64,000 nucleotides of DNA from Fibrobacter sp. UWB4 (GTDB lineage: Bacteria; Fibrobacterota; Fibrobacteria; Fibrobacterales; Fibrobacteraceae): positions 124,001-188,000 of the forward strand of contig NZ_MWQI01000007.1 in assembly GCF_002210345.1 (NCBI RefSeq). Reading direction: 5' to 3'. Shown here piece after piece: positions 20,048-28,078 of the stretch (positions are counted from its first letter, which is position 1; each line of letters opens with the position of its first letter). The notes below the pieces were generated by a model that was given only the letters and a program-made list of their open reading frames with translations, ran no database searches and was not told where the DNA came from. A program made the translations under genes and the position numbers.

Positions 20048-21049
20048 TTATTTAAGTTTCCATTCGAGCGTTTGTCCGGCCGCAAGCGGTACGACGCCGT
20101 TTACGACGGCAGGGACGGTCCACGATTCCTTGACAACTTCAATTTGCTTTGTTGTACGCGGGAGGTGGTAGAAGTCTGCGCCGAATCCTGCGATGAAGTT
20201 TGGAAGCTTGTCGAGGGCGCCAACGCGGTCAAATTCCTGCACCAGAAGCGGGATGGCGACCGGTGCGCTGTAGACGCCTGCGGCGCCGCACGGGCATTCC
20301 TTTTTGCCCTGCTGGTGCGGGGCGGAATCGGTACCGAGGAAGAACTTCGGGTTTCCGCTGAAGGCGGCTTCGCGGATGGCTGCACGGTCTTCCGGGCGCT
20401 TCGGGAGCGGTTTGCAGAAGTGGTGCGGGCGGAGCGCGTCACCGACGATATCGTCGAGAGTCATCATCAGGTGGTGTACCGTGAATGTGGCGGCGACGTT
20501 TGCGGGGAGGCGCTTTACGGCTTCCACAGATTTTGCGCTGCTCAAGTGCTCAAAGACGATGCGGAGCTTCGGGAACTTTTCGGCGAGCGTTTCGACGCGC
20601 TTGATGAAGGCTGGTTCGCGGTCCAGGCAGAACTCGCCCGGCTCTTCGCCGTGTACACAAAGTACGAGGCCGAGTTTTTCCATCATCGCGACAACCGGGA
20701 AAACAGCTTCGAAATCGCTGATGCCGTCTGCGCTGTTGGTTGTCACGCCTGCGGGGTAGTACTTGCCTGCGACAACGCCAACGGCCATCATGTCCTTCAA
20801 GTCCTGTTCCGTGTAGTTCGGGTTCAGCTTGAACGTCATGAGCGGCTCGAAGTCCGGGCGCACCGGAGCGGCGGCTTCGAGAATCTGCTTCTTGTATTCT
20901 GCAATGGCTTTTGCGCTTGTCATCGCGGGGACTGTGTTCGGCATGATGATGGCGCGGCCAAACTGGGCTGCGAGATCGCGGACGTAACCGGGCATAAATT
21001 CGCCCTGGCGCAGGTGCGCATGAAAATCGTCTGGTAATGGAAGGAACAT
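20048..21049 (-). CDS. pyrC: Dihydroorotase (class II, PyrC)
   Basis: A 333-residue class II dihydroorotase of pyrimidine synthesis (carbamoyl-aspartate to dihydroorotate). The zinc site is complete: DDFHAHLR at the N-terminus, the lysine to be carbamylated in AGKYYPAG, HGE and EHLS histidines, TVHHLM, and the catalytic Asp in LGTDSAPH. The length matches the E. coli PyrC type. It is the last gene of a minus-strand block (recR, engB, mlaE, mlaF, pyrC); its ATG is 8 bp after the mlaF-like stop and has no clear ribosome-binding site, so translation is probably coupled. Confidence 0.96.
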   Translation of the reverse strand: MFLPLPDDFHAHLRQGEFMPGYVRDLAAQFGRAIIMPNTVPAMTSAKAIAEYKKQILEAAAPVRPDFEPLMTFKLNPNYTEQDLKDMMAVGVVAGKYYPAGVTTNSADGISDFEAVFPVVAMMEKLGLVLCVHGEEPGEFCLDREPAFIKRVETLAEKFPKLRIVFEHLSSAKSVEAVKRLPANVAATFTVHHLMMTLDDIVGDALRPHHFCKPLPKRPEDRAAIREAAFSGNPKFFLGTDSAPHQQGKKECPCGAAGVYSAPVAIPLLVQEFDRVGALDKLPNFIAGFGADFYHLPRTTKQIEVVKESWTVPAVVNGVVPLAAGQTLEWKLK

Positions 21050-21057
21050 AACTGTAA

Positions 21058-21891
21058 TCAGGTGTTGGGTGAAACGGATTGAAGATCGCGGAACTGGTCT
21101 TTGGAAATTTCGCTGTCCGAACGGAGCCAGTAGTCAAAGGAGTGCGGCTCGGTGAGCTTTTTCTGGTGTAAGAATACGAGGTTGCAGTCCAGTTCCTTTG
21201 CAATCATGAGGTCGTGCGTGACGATGATGATGGATGTCTTGAACATCGTTCGCATGTTGTCGATCAACGGCAAGAGGTTTCTGCGGTTGTAGTTGTCGAG
21301 GCCTGCGGTCGGTTCGTCCATGAGCAAGAGCTTTGGGTCCATTGCCCACGACCTTGCGATGGCGACGCGCTTTTGCATGCCCACGCTGAGTTCATGCGGG
21401 TACATGTATGCGAAGTTGCGGACGCGCATCAGGTCCATGGCCATGTTGACCTTCTTCGTGATTTCTCCTTCGGAACCCATCTTGTGGTAGCGAAGTGGTA
21501 ATGCGATGTTGTCTACAACTTTTAGGTTTGAAATCAGTGCTGCATTCTGGAGCACGTAACCCACCTGGCGCTTAGCGACTTCAAGTGCGGTGAGTCTTTC
21601 TGACGGAATGTATTCGCCAAAATAATAGATGTGCCCCTTGAGCGGACGCGCAAGCCCAGCGATCATGCGGAGGATGGCGCTCTTTCCTTTGCCGGAGGGG
21701 CCTGCAATGCAAATCGTCTCGCCAAGTTTTAGCGTGAGGTTTGCCCCTGCGATGAGCTGGTAGTCCTTGTTGCTTTCGCTGGCCTTAATATTCTCGAAAT
21801 AGCTGACAGCCCTTGGGATCGAAAACATCGTTCCCGACAATTCGTTGGTAGAGAGGTAAACATCTTCAAGTCTGAGGGCTTCGTCTAGCAT
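21058..21891 (-). CDS. MlaF-like ABC transporter ATP-binding protein
   Basis: A 277-residue ABC ATPase. Walker A is GPSGKGKSA, unusual in having Lys between the glycines. The Q loop is near YVLQNAALI, the signature is LSVGMQKRVAIARS and Walker B is LLLMDEPTAGLD, followed by the H loop in IIVTHD. The LSVGMQKR form and the adjacent MlaE-type permease place it in the MlaF (phospholipid / toluene-tolerance) family, which moves lipids between the inner and outer membrane. It starts 3 bp after the permease stop. No mlaD substrate-binding gene is present next to it. Confidence 0.88.
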   Translation of the reverse strand: MLDEALRLEDVYLSTNELSGTMFSIPRAVSYFENIKASESNKDYQLIAGANLTLKLGETICIAGPSGKGKSAILRMIAGLARPLKGHIYYFGEYIPSERLTALEVAKRQVGYVLQNAALISNLKVVDNIALPLRYHKMGSEGEITKKVNMAMDLMRVRNFAYMYPHELSVGMQKRVAIARSWAMDPKLLLMDEPTAGLDNYNRRNLLPLIDNMRTMFKTSIIIVTHDLMIAKELDCNLVFLHQKKLTEPHSFDYWLRSDSEISKDQFRDLQSVSPNT

Positions 21892-21894
21892 ATT

Positions 21895-22773
21895 TTAGAT
21901 AATTGCTGAAAGGTTCTGCATATAATCGTTAACGAAGTACATCAAGAATAAGGCGTCAGTAAAAACGATATAGAGGAAGGACATGATGACCGAGCGGGAT
22001 GTGGCCTTGGGGACTTGGCGGATATCACGCTTGATGTTCAGCGCCTGGTAGCATGCGTTGATCGTAATGATGATGCCGAATACGAGCGGCTTTATGATTG
22101 CAAAAACGAAGTCCGGGACGGTAAGCGCCTTGATAATTTCGGTAGAGAGGATGCTCCATGTGATTTGCAGGTTGGACAAGTTTCCAGTAACGAAGACGAT
22201 TCCTTTCGTGACGAGGAACCCTGCACCGATAGCGCATGCGCTAAAGATGATGTTCATGATGATCATGGCGATGGTTCCGCCGATAACGCTTGGCATGACA
22301 AGGTAACGGATTGGGTTAATGCCCATGGTCGCAAGAGCGTCAACTTCGGAATCGATAACCATGCTGCCAATGTAGGTGGTCAGGGAGGATCCTGTACGGC
22401 CTGCAATGAGGAACGCCGTGAAGATGGGACTCAGTTCGCGGATGATGATCACCACGATGAGGGTACCGATGTTGTTTGAAAAGCCCATCTTGCCCATGAG
22501 GGAGAATAGGTAGATAATGACAACGGTTCCGAACAACGTGGCTACAGCAAAGAGCGGCGGAAAAATTTCAACGCCGGTGAAGAACGTCTGCAAGATGATG
22601 TTGCGAGAGTCGCTCTTGAAGTTATGGCTTTTGTCGAAAAGGGATGCAACTGTGCGGAGAAACAGGGCGACGAGTTGTCCCATTCTTCTTTTCAAGATGA
22701 ATATCCCGAGCGTATGGAATAAACGCCCGACGGGAGTCATCTTTTGCCAGTTCTTAAGTTGCGTCTTTTCCAT
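21895..22773 (-). CDS. MlaE-family ABC transporter permease
   Basis: A 292-residue inner-membrane protein with five or six hydrophobic segments after an amphipathic N-terminus. It contains the MlaE family core ELSPIFTAFLIAGRTGSSLT, the SMVIDSEVDALATMGINP block and RYLVMPSVIGG. It pairs with the downstream ATPase for lipid transport across the envelope. Its first 20 bp overlap the 3' end of engB, so it belongs to the same operon. Confidence 0.92.
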   Translation of the reverse strand: MEKTQLKNWQKMTPVGRLFHTLGIFILKRRMGQLVALFLRTVASLFDKSHNFKSDSRNIILQTFFTGVEIFPPLFAVATLFGTVVIIYLFSLMGKMGFSNNIGTLIVVIIIRELSPIFTAFLIAGRTGSSLTTYIGSMVIDSEVDALATMGINPIRYLVMPSVIGGTIAMIIMNIIFSACAIGAGFLVTKGIVFVTGNLSNLQITWSILSTEIIKALTVPDFVFAIIKPLVFGIIITINACYQALNIKRDIRQVPKATSRSVIMSFLYIVFTDALFLMYFVNDYMQNLSAII

Positions 22774-23407
22774 TATCGCTATGTATTGCCTCTAGGATTT
22801 CGGTCCAGAGTTCGTCGAGTCCTGTTTTCTTGAGCGAACTGACGCAAAGCGGCTTTTGGTCGAGGTCCAGGCGCTGCTGGATGTCCCTGAGTCCCTTGGC
22901 GAGTTCGGACTGGTTCACCTTGTCACGCTTGCTTGCGACAACCAGCACGGGGCAGCCCGTGGCTCGGATGCTTTCGACGGTCTCGATGTCGATCGGCGTT
23001 CCTCCGTGGCGGATATCTACGAGGTAGATGAGCCCTTTGAGGTCCTTGCACTTCTCGACGTATTCACGAATAAAGTCGGACATCTGGTCGCGCTTCGCAT
23101 TGTTGACTTTGGCGAACCCTACACCTGGTAAATCTACAAGAAAAAACTCGTCATTGACTTTAAAAAAATTCAATTCGCGCGTTTTTCCGGGGGTCGAACT
23201 GATTTTCACGAGCTTTTTCTGGCCCATGAGGGTGTTCATGAGCGAGGACTTGCCTACGTTGGAGCGTCCGAGGAACGCAATTTGCGGAAGGTGTTCTTCG
23301 GGGAGGCCTTTGAGACTCACGGCGGCCTTGACAAACTTTGCCGAACGGACTGTGTAACCGCCAACTTCGACGGGAGCCTGGTGGACGATTTTTTCTTTTG
23401 TACTCAT
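22754..23407 (-). CDS. engB: EngB/YsxC ribosome-biogenesis GTPase
   Basis: A 217-residue TrmE-Era-EngA-EngB family GTPase. The motifs are complete: G1 GRSNVGKSS, G2 around SSTPGKTRELNFF, G3 DLPGVGFA, G4 SKRDK and G5 SSLKKTG. It acts in assembly of the large ribosomal subunit. Its start overlaps the recR stop by 4 bp (ATGA), so the two are coupled. Confidence 0.95.
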   Translation of the reverse strand: MSTKEKIVHQAPVEVGGYTVRSAKFVKAAVSLKGLPEEHLPQIAFLGRSNVGKSSLMNTLMGQKKLVKISSTPGKTRELNFFKVNDEFFLVDLPGVGFAKVNNAKRDQMSDFIREYVEKCKDLKGLIYLVDIRHGGTPIDIETVESIRATGCPVLVVASKRDKVNQSELAKGLRDIQQRLDLDQKPLCVSSLKKTGLDELWTEILEAIHSDNGKDAT

Positions 23408-24000
23408 AAGGATACTCTCCCTTCGAATGCGCGAAGCATGGTGACTTCGTCGATGAATTCCAGGTCACTGCCCATCGGGATGCCGCGGGCAAGGCGGGTG
23501 CGCTTGACGTTGACGCCGGCGAGCATGCGGTCGATCATGAGCGCGGTACTGTCGGCTTCGGGGCTAGAACCCAAGGCAAGGACAAGTTCTTCGATGTTTT
23601 CTGCTTTGATGCGTTCCACGAGTTGCGGCAGGTGGAGTGCTTCGGGGCCGATGCCGTCGAGCGGTGAAATTACGCCGCCAAGGACAAAGTAAAGGCCCTT
23701 GTGCACGGAGGATCGTTCAAACGGCAGAATGTCCGAATTCTTTTCGACAACGCAAATGGACTTGGCGCCTTCGCGGGCTCTGCATGTGGGGCAGATGTCT
23801 TCGTCGGTGAAGGCGTGGCAGCGCGGACACGGGTGGACCTTTTCGGCAGCCTGCATCAGGCTATCGGCAAACCGTTCGACATCGCCTTTCTTGCGTGAAA
23901 GCATATGATAGGCGAGGCGGCGGGCCGTCTTTAGTCCAATTCCCGGGAGGGAGGCGAATTCAGAAATCAGGTTTTCCAGACTTTGCGGTTCTACGTTCAT
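23404..24000 (-). CDS. recR: Recombination protein RecR
   Basis: RecR of 198 residues, using the ATG at 24000. A longer frame exists, but the chosen start gives the family length and forms an ATGA overlap with the upstream gene. An HhH motif lies near LPGIGLKTARRLA, the four-cysteine zinc finger is CPRC...CPTC, and the Toprim domain begins ICVVEKNSDILPFER. With RecF/RecO it loads RecA at single-strand gaps. Confidence 0.95.
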   Translation of the reverse strand: MNVEPQSLENLISEFASLPGIGLKTARRLAYHMLSRKKGDVERFADSLMQAAEKVHPCPRCHAFTDEDICPTCRAREGAKSICVVEKNSDILPFERSSVHKGLYFVLGGVISPLDGIGPEALHLPQLVERIKAENIEELVLALGSSPEADSTALMIDRMLAGVNVKRTRLARGIPMGSDLEFIDEVTMLRAFEGRVSL

Positions 24001-24860
24001 GAGCGGGTGTCCAAATGTGCGTACAGCATGATCGTCAGCCATTCCTGGATGTGCTTCATGCCGACCCAGACGATGGCGCCTTTGACGTTTTCGATGACGG
24101 GCTTGTTGCGAATGTCGGAATTCACGAATTGCAAAAGGTTCGCCGAAATGTCCGGGTGCTTGTCGAATTCATCACAGAGGCTTTCGAGCGTCGGGCGTGT
24201 GCGCAAGAGCTTGATGATCTCTAGGATAGCGGCCGATGTCGCGTCGATCTTTTGGCCTGTTACGATTTCGGGTTTTGCAAAATAGAATCCCTGGAAGTAA
24301 TCGTAGCCGATGTCCTTGCAGTGCCTGTATGTCGGTTCGTCTTCGACTTTTTCGGCGAGCAGCTTGATATTTCTTGCCTTGAAGAACTGCGATGCTTTCG
24401 CGATGTCCTCAGGCGAGTTATCGACCAGGTCCATCTTGACGTAGGAGACGTATTCAAACAGCGGTTCAAAGCGGCGGATGTATTCGTCGCTCATGATAAA
24501 GTCATCGAGTGCAAGCTCGAAACCGAAAGACTTGTGGCGCTGAATGGCTCGGATGAGATTTTCGTCTACGGCGACGTCTTCAAGAATCTCGAGGACGAAA
24601 CGGTCGGGGTTCAAAAGCCCGAACAAGTTGTCGAGAAGAATCTCGCGACTGCAGTTGATGAACGCCTTACTCTCACCGACGAGGCGTGTAAGCCCGATGC
24701 TGTTCAAAATGTTCTCGAGCACCTGGGCGGTCGCCTGCAAGTCGCTAGCAATTATTGCGGTATCGCTGCTTGGCGAGTCCCGGAATAGCAATTCGTACGC
24801 GAAGATTTTTCCATCGCGGTCGAGAATCGGTTGACGTGCCAAGTAAGCGAGAGATTGCAT
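23997..24860 (-). CDS. EAL-domain signalling protein with a truncated HDOD-like tail
   Basis: A 287-residue protein of the YuxH type. An EAL-like domain (1-200) starts YLARQPILDRDGKIFAYELLFR, so the signature EAL is ELL, with LDDF, KMDLVD and AEKVED as later landmarks and QGFYFAKP at the end. The changed first motif and LDDF without the following Gly suggest weak or no c-di-GMP hydrolysis. The C-terminal part (about 205-287) looks like the first half of an HDOD domain (LLRTRPTLESLCDEFDKHPDISANLLQFVNS) and then stops, shorter than YuxH relatives of about 400 residues. It may be a protein-interaction regulator. It heads the recR-engB operon. Confidence 0.85.
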   Translation of the reverse strand: MQSLAYLARQPILDRDGKIFAYELLFRDSPSSDTAIIASDLQATAQVLENILNSIGLTRLVGESKAFINCSREILLDNLFGLLNPDRFVLEILEDVAVDENLIRAIQRHKSFGFELALDDFIMSDEYIRRFEPLFEYVSYVKMDLVDNSPEDIAKASQFFKARNIKLLAEKVEDEPTYRHCKDIGYDYFQGFYFAKPEIVTGQKIDATSAAILEIIKLLRTRPTLESLCDEFDKHPDISANLLQFVNSDIRNKPVIENVKGAIVWVGMKHIQEWLTIMLYAHLDTRS

Positions 24861-25012
24861 GGGCAGTTGGGGGTGTGGGGTATGGGCTCGGTCGCCCTAT
24901 CGCGTAGCTCAAGGGCTCCCTTTGAGGTATGAGCACATTCACCCAAAGGTGCGTAGCACCGTCCTCAGAGCGGAGCGAGCTCAAAGCGAGTTTACGAGCG
25001 ACCTCATAGCTC
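24861..25012. other. Intergenic segment with unusual composition
   Basis: This 150-bp stretch holds GC-rich, irregular sequence with several near-palindromic words (for example GGTGCGTAGCACC and repeated GAGC/GCTC). It may be a decayed dispersed element. No ORF or clear terminator is seen. Confidence 0.3.
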
Positions 25013-25852
25013 TTAAATTCTAGCGCTTTCTATGCCGAACAGGAGGATGCTACGGGCGCCTGCGTCCCAGAGCTTGTCCATGATGGCGTTGGCTTCTTCG
25101 CGCGGCACCATGGCCTTCACGGAGTACCATTCGCGACCGTGGAGCTTTGTGACCGTCGGGGCGTCGAGACCCGGAGTCATTTCGCATGCCTTGGCCAAGA
25201 GTTCGGAGGGGCAGTCGTACTCGATCATCATGTACGTCTGGGCGACGAGCTTGCCCTGGATGCGACGGATGAGCGTGTTGACTTCTTCGAGTTCGGTCTT
25301 CTGCGGGTTGCAGAAAATGGCGGCGTTACTGCGGAAGAGCGGTTCGCCGATAATGCGGAGGCCGGCCTGCTTTAAGGTCGTGCCTGTTTCGACAACGTCC
25401 ACGATGGCGTTTGCAACACCGAGGCTTACGGAGATTTCGACGGCGCCTTCGAGCACCACGAAGTCCATCTTCTTCTTGTAGTAGCTTTCTACGATGTTCG
25501 GGAAGCTCGTTGCAATTGTTGCGTCCTTGAGTTCTGCAAGGCTCTGGATCGGGCTTTCGTTCGGCACTGCAGCGCAGAGCTTGGAAGCGCCAAAGGGCAA
25601 GTCCAAGACCTTCACGGCCGGGCTTTTTGCTTCGGCGTTGAAGTCGATACCCGTGATGCCAGCGTCGATGATGCCGCGACCCACGTACATCGGGATGTCG
25701 CTCGGACGGAGGAAGAAGAATTCGATACCGTTCTTGGAATCGATCTGGGTCAAAGTCTTGTAGGGCTTCGATGCCTTGTAACCGCAGGCCTTGAGGAGTT
25801 CCTGGGTCGGTTCAAAGAGCATGCCCTTGTTGGGGAGAGCTACCTTAATCAT
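25013..25852 (-). CDS. hisG: ATP phosphoribosyltransferase, long form (HisG)
   Basis: A 279-residue long-form HisG that needs no HisZ. It catalyses ATP + PRPP to phosphoribosyl-ATP, the first step of histidine synthesis. The N-terminal catalytic part starts IKVALPNKGML and carries DAGITGIDF. The PRPP loop region is the VDVVETGTTLKQAGL block. The last 75 residues (RRIQGKL...SVKAMVPREEANAIMDKLW) form the ACT-like histidine-feedback domain. The start overlaps the hisE stop by 4 bp. Confidence 0.96.
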   Translation of the reverse strand: MIKVALPNKGMLFEPTQELLKACGYKASKPYKTLTQIDSKNGIEFFFLRPSDIPMYVGRGIIDAGITGIDFNAEAKSPAVKVLDLPFGASKLCAAVPNESPIQSLAELKDATIATSFPNIVESYYKKKMDFVVLEGAVEISVSLGVANAIVDVVETGTTLKQAGLRIIGEPLFRSNAAIFCNPQKTELEEVNTLIRRIQGKLVAQTYMMIEYDCPSELLAKACEMTPGLDAPTVTKLHGREWYSVKAMVPREEANAIMDKLWDAGARSILLFGIESARI

Positions 25853-26109
25853 AGTTTAGCGTACACTTCTTCGAGGGTGAGACCTTTTTCTGCCATCATG
25901 ACGGCAACATAGTAGAGCACTTGAGAAAGTTCGAGGCACTGGGCGTCGCGCGATTCAAAGCGAGCTGCCATCCAGCTTTCGGCGGCTTCTTCGACGAGCT
26001 TCTTGCCGATGCCGTGCGGACCCTTCTTGAAGAGTTCCGTGGTGCCCTTGCCTTCCGGCATGTCTTTCTTGCGCTGGCAGGCCAGTGCGTACATTTCTTC
26101 AAACGTCAT
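25849..26109 (-). CDS. hisE: Phosphoribosyl-ATP pyrophosphohydrolase (HisE)
   Basis: An 86-residue MazG-like all-alpha hydrolase, the second step of histidine synthesis. The IGKKLVEEAAESWMAA block supplies the EExxE metal-binding helix, followed by ELSQVLYYVAVMMAEKGL. A strong AAAGAGGT ribosome-binding site precedes the ATG. It is fused to HisI in many bacteria but stands alone here, upstream of hisG in a two-gene operon. Confidence 0.93.
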   Translation of the reverse strand: MTFEEMYALACQRKKDMPEGKGTTELFKKGPHGIGKKLVEEAAESWMAARFESRDAQCLELSQVLYYVAVMMAEKGLTLEEVYAKL

Positions 26110-26361
26110 AATTAGACCTCTTTAGTTTTACACGCCCAAAGATAAAAATTTTAATTAGCTTCGCTTGTGAAGCTCTGCTTTTTGAACGCAAAAATGTACG
26201 TCATGCGGGCGGGGCCCCAGCTCGGAGTTGCGAAGGCCGCACGGGCCCCTCCCTGCACCCTCCCCATCCTTGGCCGACGCTTTTATTCTCACGATGACAA
26301 ATATTCATTTTTAATAACTAGTTGATCTTCTCACGTTTCGTATTTTATTTATATTCTCACT

Positions 26362-27990
26362 ATGAGTTGGTTTGATCGTTCGGTATTTGGGGTGAGCCTG
26401 TTCGGGGCTTGTGTGTTCTCTGCGTCTTTGGCGTGGGCAGAAACATCATCTGAAGAAAACATCGTGATGGAAAAAATCATCTACACCGGTGATATGCTTC
26501 CAGCGCGCACTCCAAGCGGAATGTCTAAAATCCGTTCCAGCAACGATGCCGAGGTGTTTTCGTCTGGTGAGCGTTATTTCCCGGTGATGCTTGTATCGAC
26601 GGCCGACTACAAGGCTCTGGATTCATCGTTTATCTCGCGCTTGTTCAATGAAGAGGGCTTTAAGGATAATGGAGTCTATGGCAGTGTACGGGATTATTTT
26701 GTTGCAAGTTCTGCCGGACAGTTTAAGCCAACGTATGATATTTACCCCATAACGCTCCCTAAGAATTTTAGCAGTTATGCTAGCGATAGCGCTCTGATTT
26801 TACCTTCGCTGGATATCCTTATTGAACGGGACGATTTTAAATCCCGGGCCGTGAAGTACGAAAGCGTAATTCCGTTTGTTATTTTGCACCCCTTGTCCAG
26901 GGAAAAGGCGATTTCATATAATTCGAGCTTGTTTAACCATCAGTACAAACTACAATATAGCGCAAAACGGGTCTATTCGAAAAATGGCTATAAGTTTAAC
27001 AGCTATGCGTTTGTCTCGCAGAAAGCAGAAAGCAAGGCTTCTTCGACAAGTACAAAGGATGTCAACATGCTTGGCACTTTTGTCCATGAATTTAGCCATG
27101 TGATTGGACTTCAGGACCTGTACAGCAACGATGCGAACGGTTACGCGACTATTGGACCGTTGCCCTATGACGTCATGGCGCTTGGGCTTCGCAATTGGGG
27201 TGGCTGCTATCCTCCGACATTTTCCTCGTTCGAGCGTGAGGCGGTGGGTTGGCTCAAGCCCACAGAAATTCTGAATCGCGATACCGTCTATGAACTCAGA
27301 AATATTTCTGGAATGCAGGCGTATGCCGTATCCAACCCGAATCATCCCGATGAGTATTTTCTCATTGAATACCGCCCAGCGGTTGGATTCGATTCGAAAA
27401 TTGGGAACTCGACTTACAGCGGTAAGCAGGGCAAGAACGGCGTTATGATCTGGTACATTGACTATGACTTCGACGCCTTTTTCAGCAATGACCCGAACGG
27501 AGATGTAAACCACCAGCGCGTTGAAGTGCGCTCTGTGCTTAGCAAAGACCAGGAATCTTTTGCTAAGTTCAACTTTGTCAACAAAAATGGCAAAGCTTCT
27601 ATTGATGGCATTTTCAATGTGGTCTTCGACGGAAACGACCGCGTGTGCTTTACGGTGAACCCTTCCAGGAGTCTAGACAAGTGTCCCGAAAAGATTGCGG
27701 AGTCGTCGAGTTCTGTAGCTTCGAGTTCATCGGGAACCGTGAAATTGCCTACAGAAAAAACAGTATCCCCAATGCAGATGCGCGTTGATGGTAAAAAGTT
27801 GGATGTCGAGGTCTTCCAGGAAGGCAAGAAAAACCTTCGTTTTTACGATGCGCTTGGAAACTTGATCGGTTCGCATTCCTTTGAAGAACATTTGGCGTCG
27901 ATCGATATTTCTGGGTGGAATCGTCCCGTATTTGTGCAACTCGATGTCAATGGAATACTGTTGCTTTCAAAACGAGTCTTGCGCCGCTAA
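26362..27990 (+). CDS. Secreted M6-family zinc metalloprotease with C-terminal sorting-like domain
   Basis: A 542-residue protein with an N-terminal signal peptide ending near SLAWA. The zinc motif HEFSHVIGLQDLY (His242, Glu243, His246, Asp downstream) and the Met-turn-like DVMALG fit the immune inhibitor A / M6 peptidase family. A serine-rich linker (SSSSVASSSSG) near 455-465 joins a C-terminal domain of about 70 residues ending VFVQLDVNGILLLSKRVLRR, which resembles type IX secretion sorting domains. It is likely exported to the surface or medium. A TATATT box ends 7 bp before the ATG and no ribosome-binding site is visible, so the mRNA may be leaderless. Confidence 0.85.
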   Translation: MSWFDRSVFGVSLFGACVFSASLAWAETSSEENIVMEKIIYTGDMLPARTPSGMSKIRSSNDAEVFSSGERYFPVMLVSTADYKALDSSFISRLFNEEGFKDNGVYGSVRDYFVASSAGQFKPTYDIYPITLPKNFSSYASDSALILPSLDILIERDDFKSRAVKYESVIPFVILHPLSREKAISYNSSLFNHQYKLQYSAKRVYSKNGYKFNSYAFVSQKAESKASSTSTKDVNMLGTFVHEFSHVIGLQDLYSNDANGYATIGPLPYDVMALGLRNWGGCYPPTFSSFEREAVGWLKPTEILNRDTVYELRNISGMQAYAVSNPNHPDEYFLIEYRPAVGFDSKIGNSTYSGKQGKNGVMIWYIDYDFDAFFSNDPNGDVNHQRVEVRSVLSKDQESFAKFNFVNKNGKASIDGIFNVVFDGNDRVCFTVNPSRSLDKCPEKIAESSSSVASSSSGTVKLPTEKTVSPMQMRVDGKKLDVEVFQEGKKNLRFYDALGNLIGSHSFEEHLASIDISGWNRPVFVQLDVNGILLLSKRVLRR

Positions 27991-28078
27991 ACTTTCTCTA
28001 TCCTCCAAAGAGGAGTTAATTATATTTTAAATGTTGAATAGATACCTAGCCGTGGTGCATTAGCAGGATGAGGAATTG

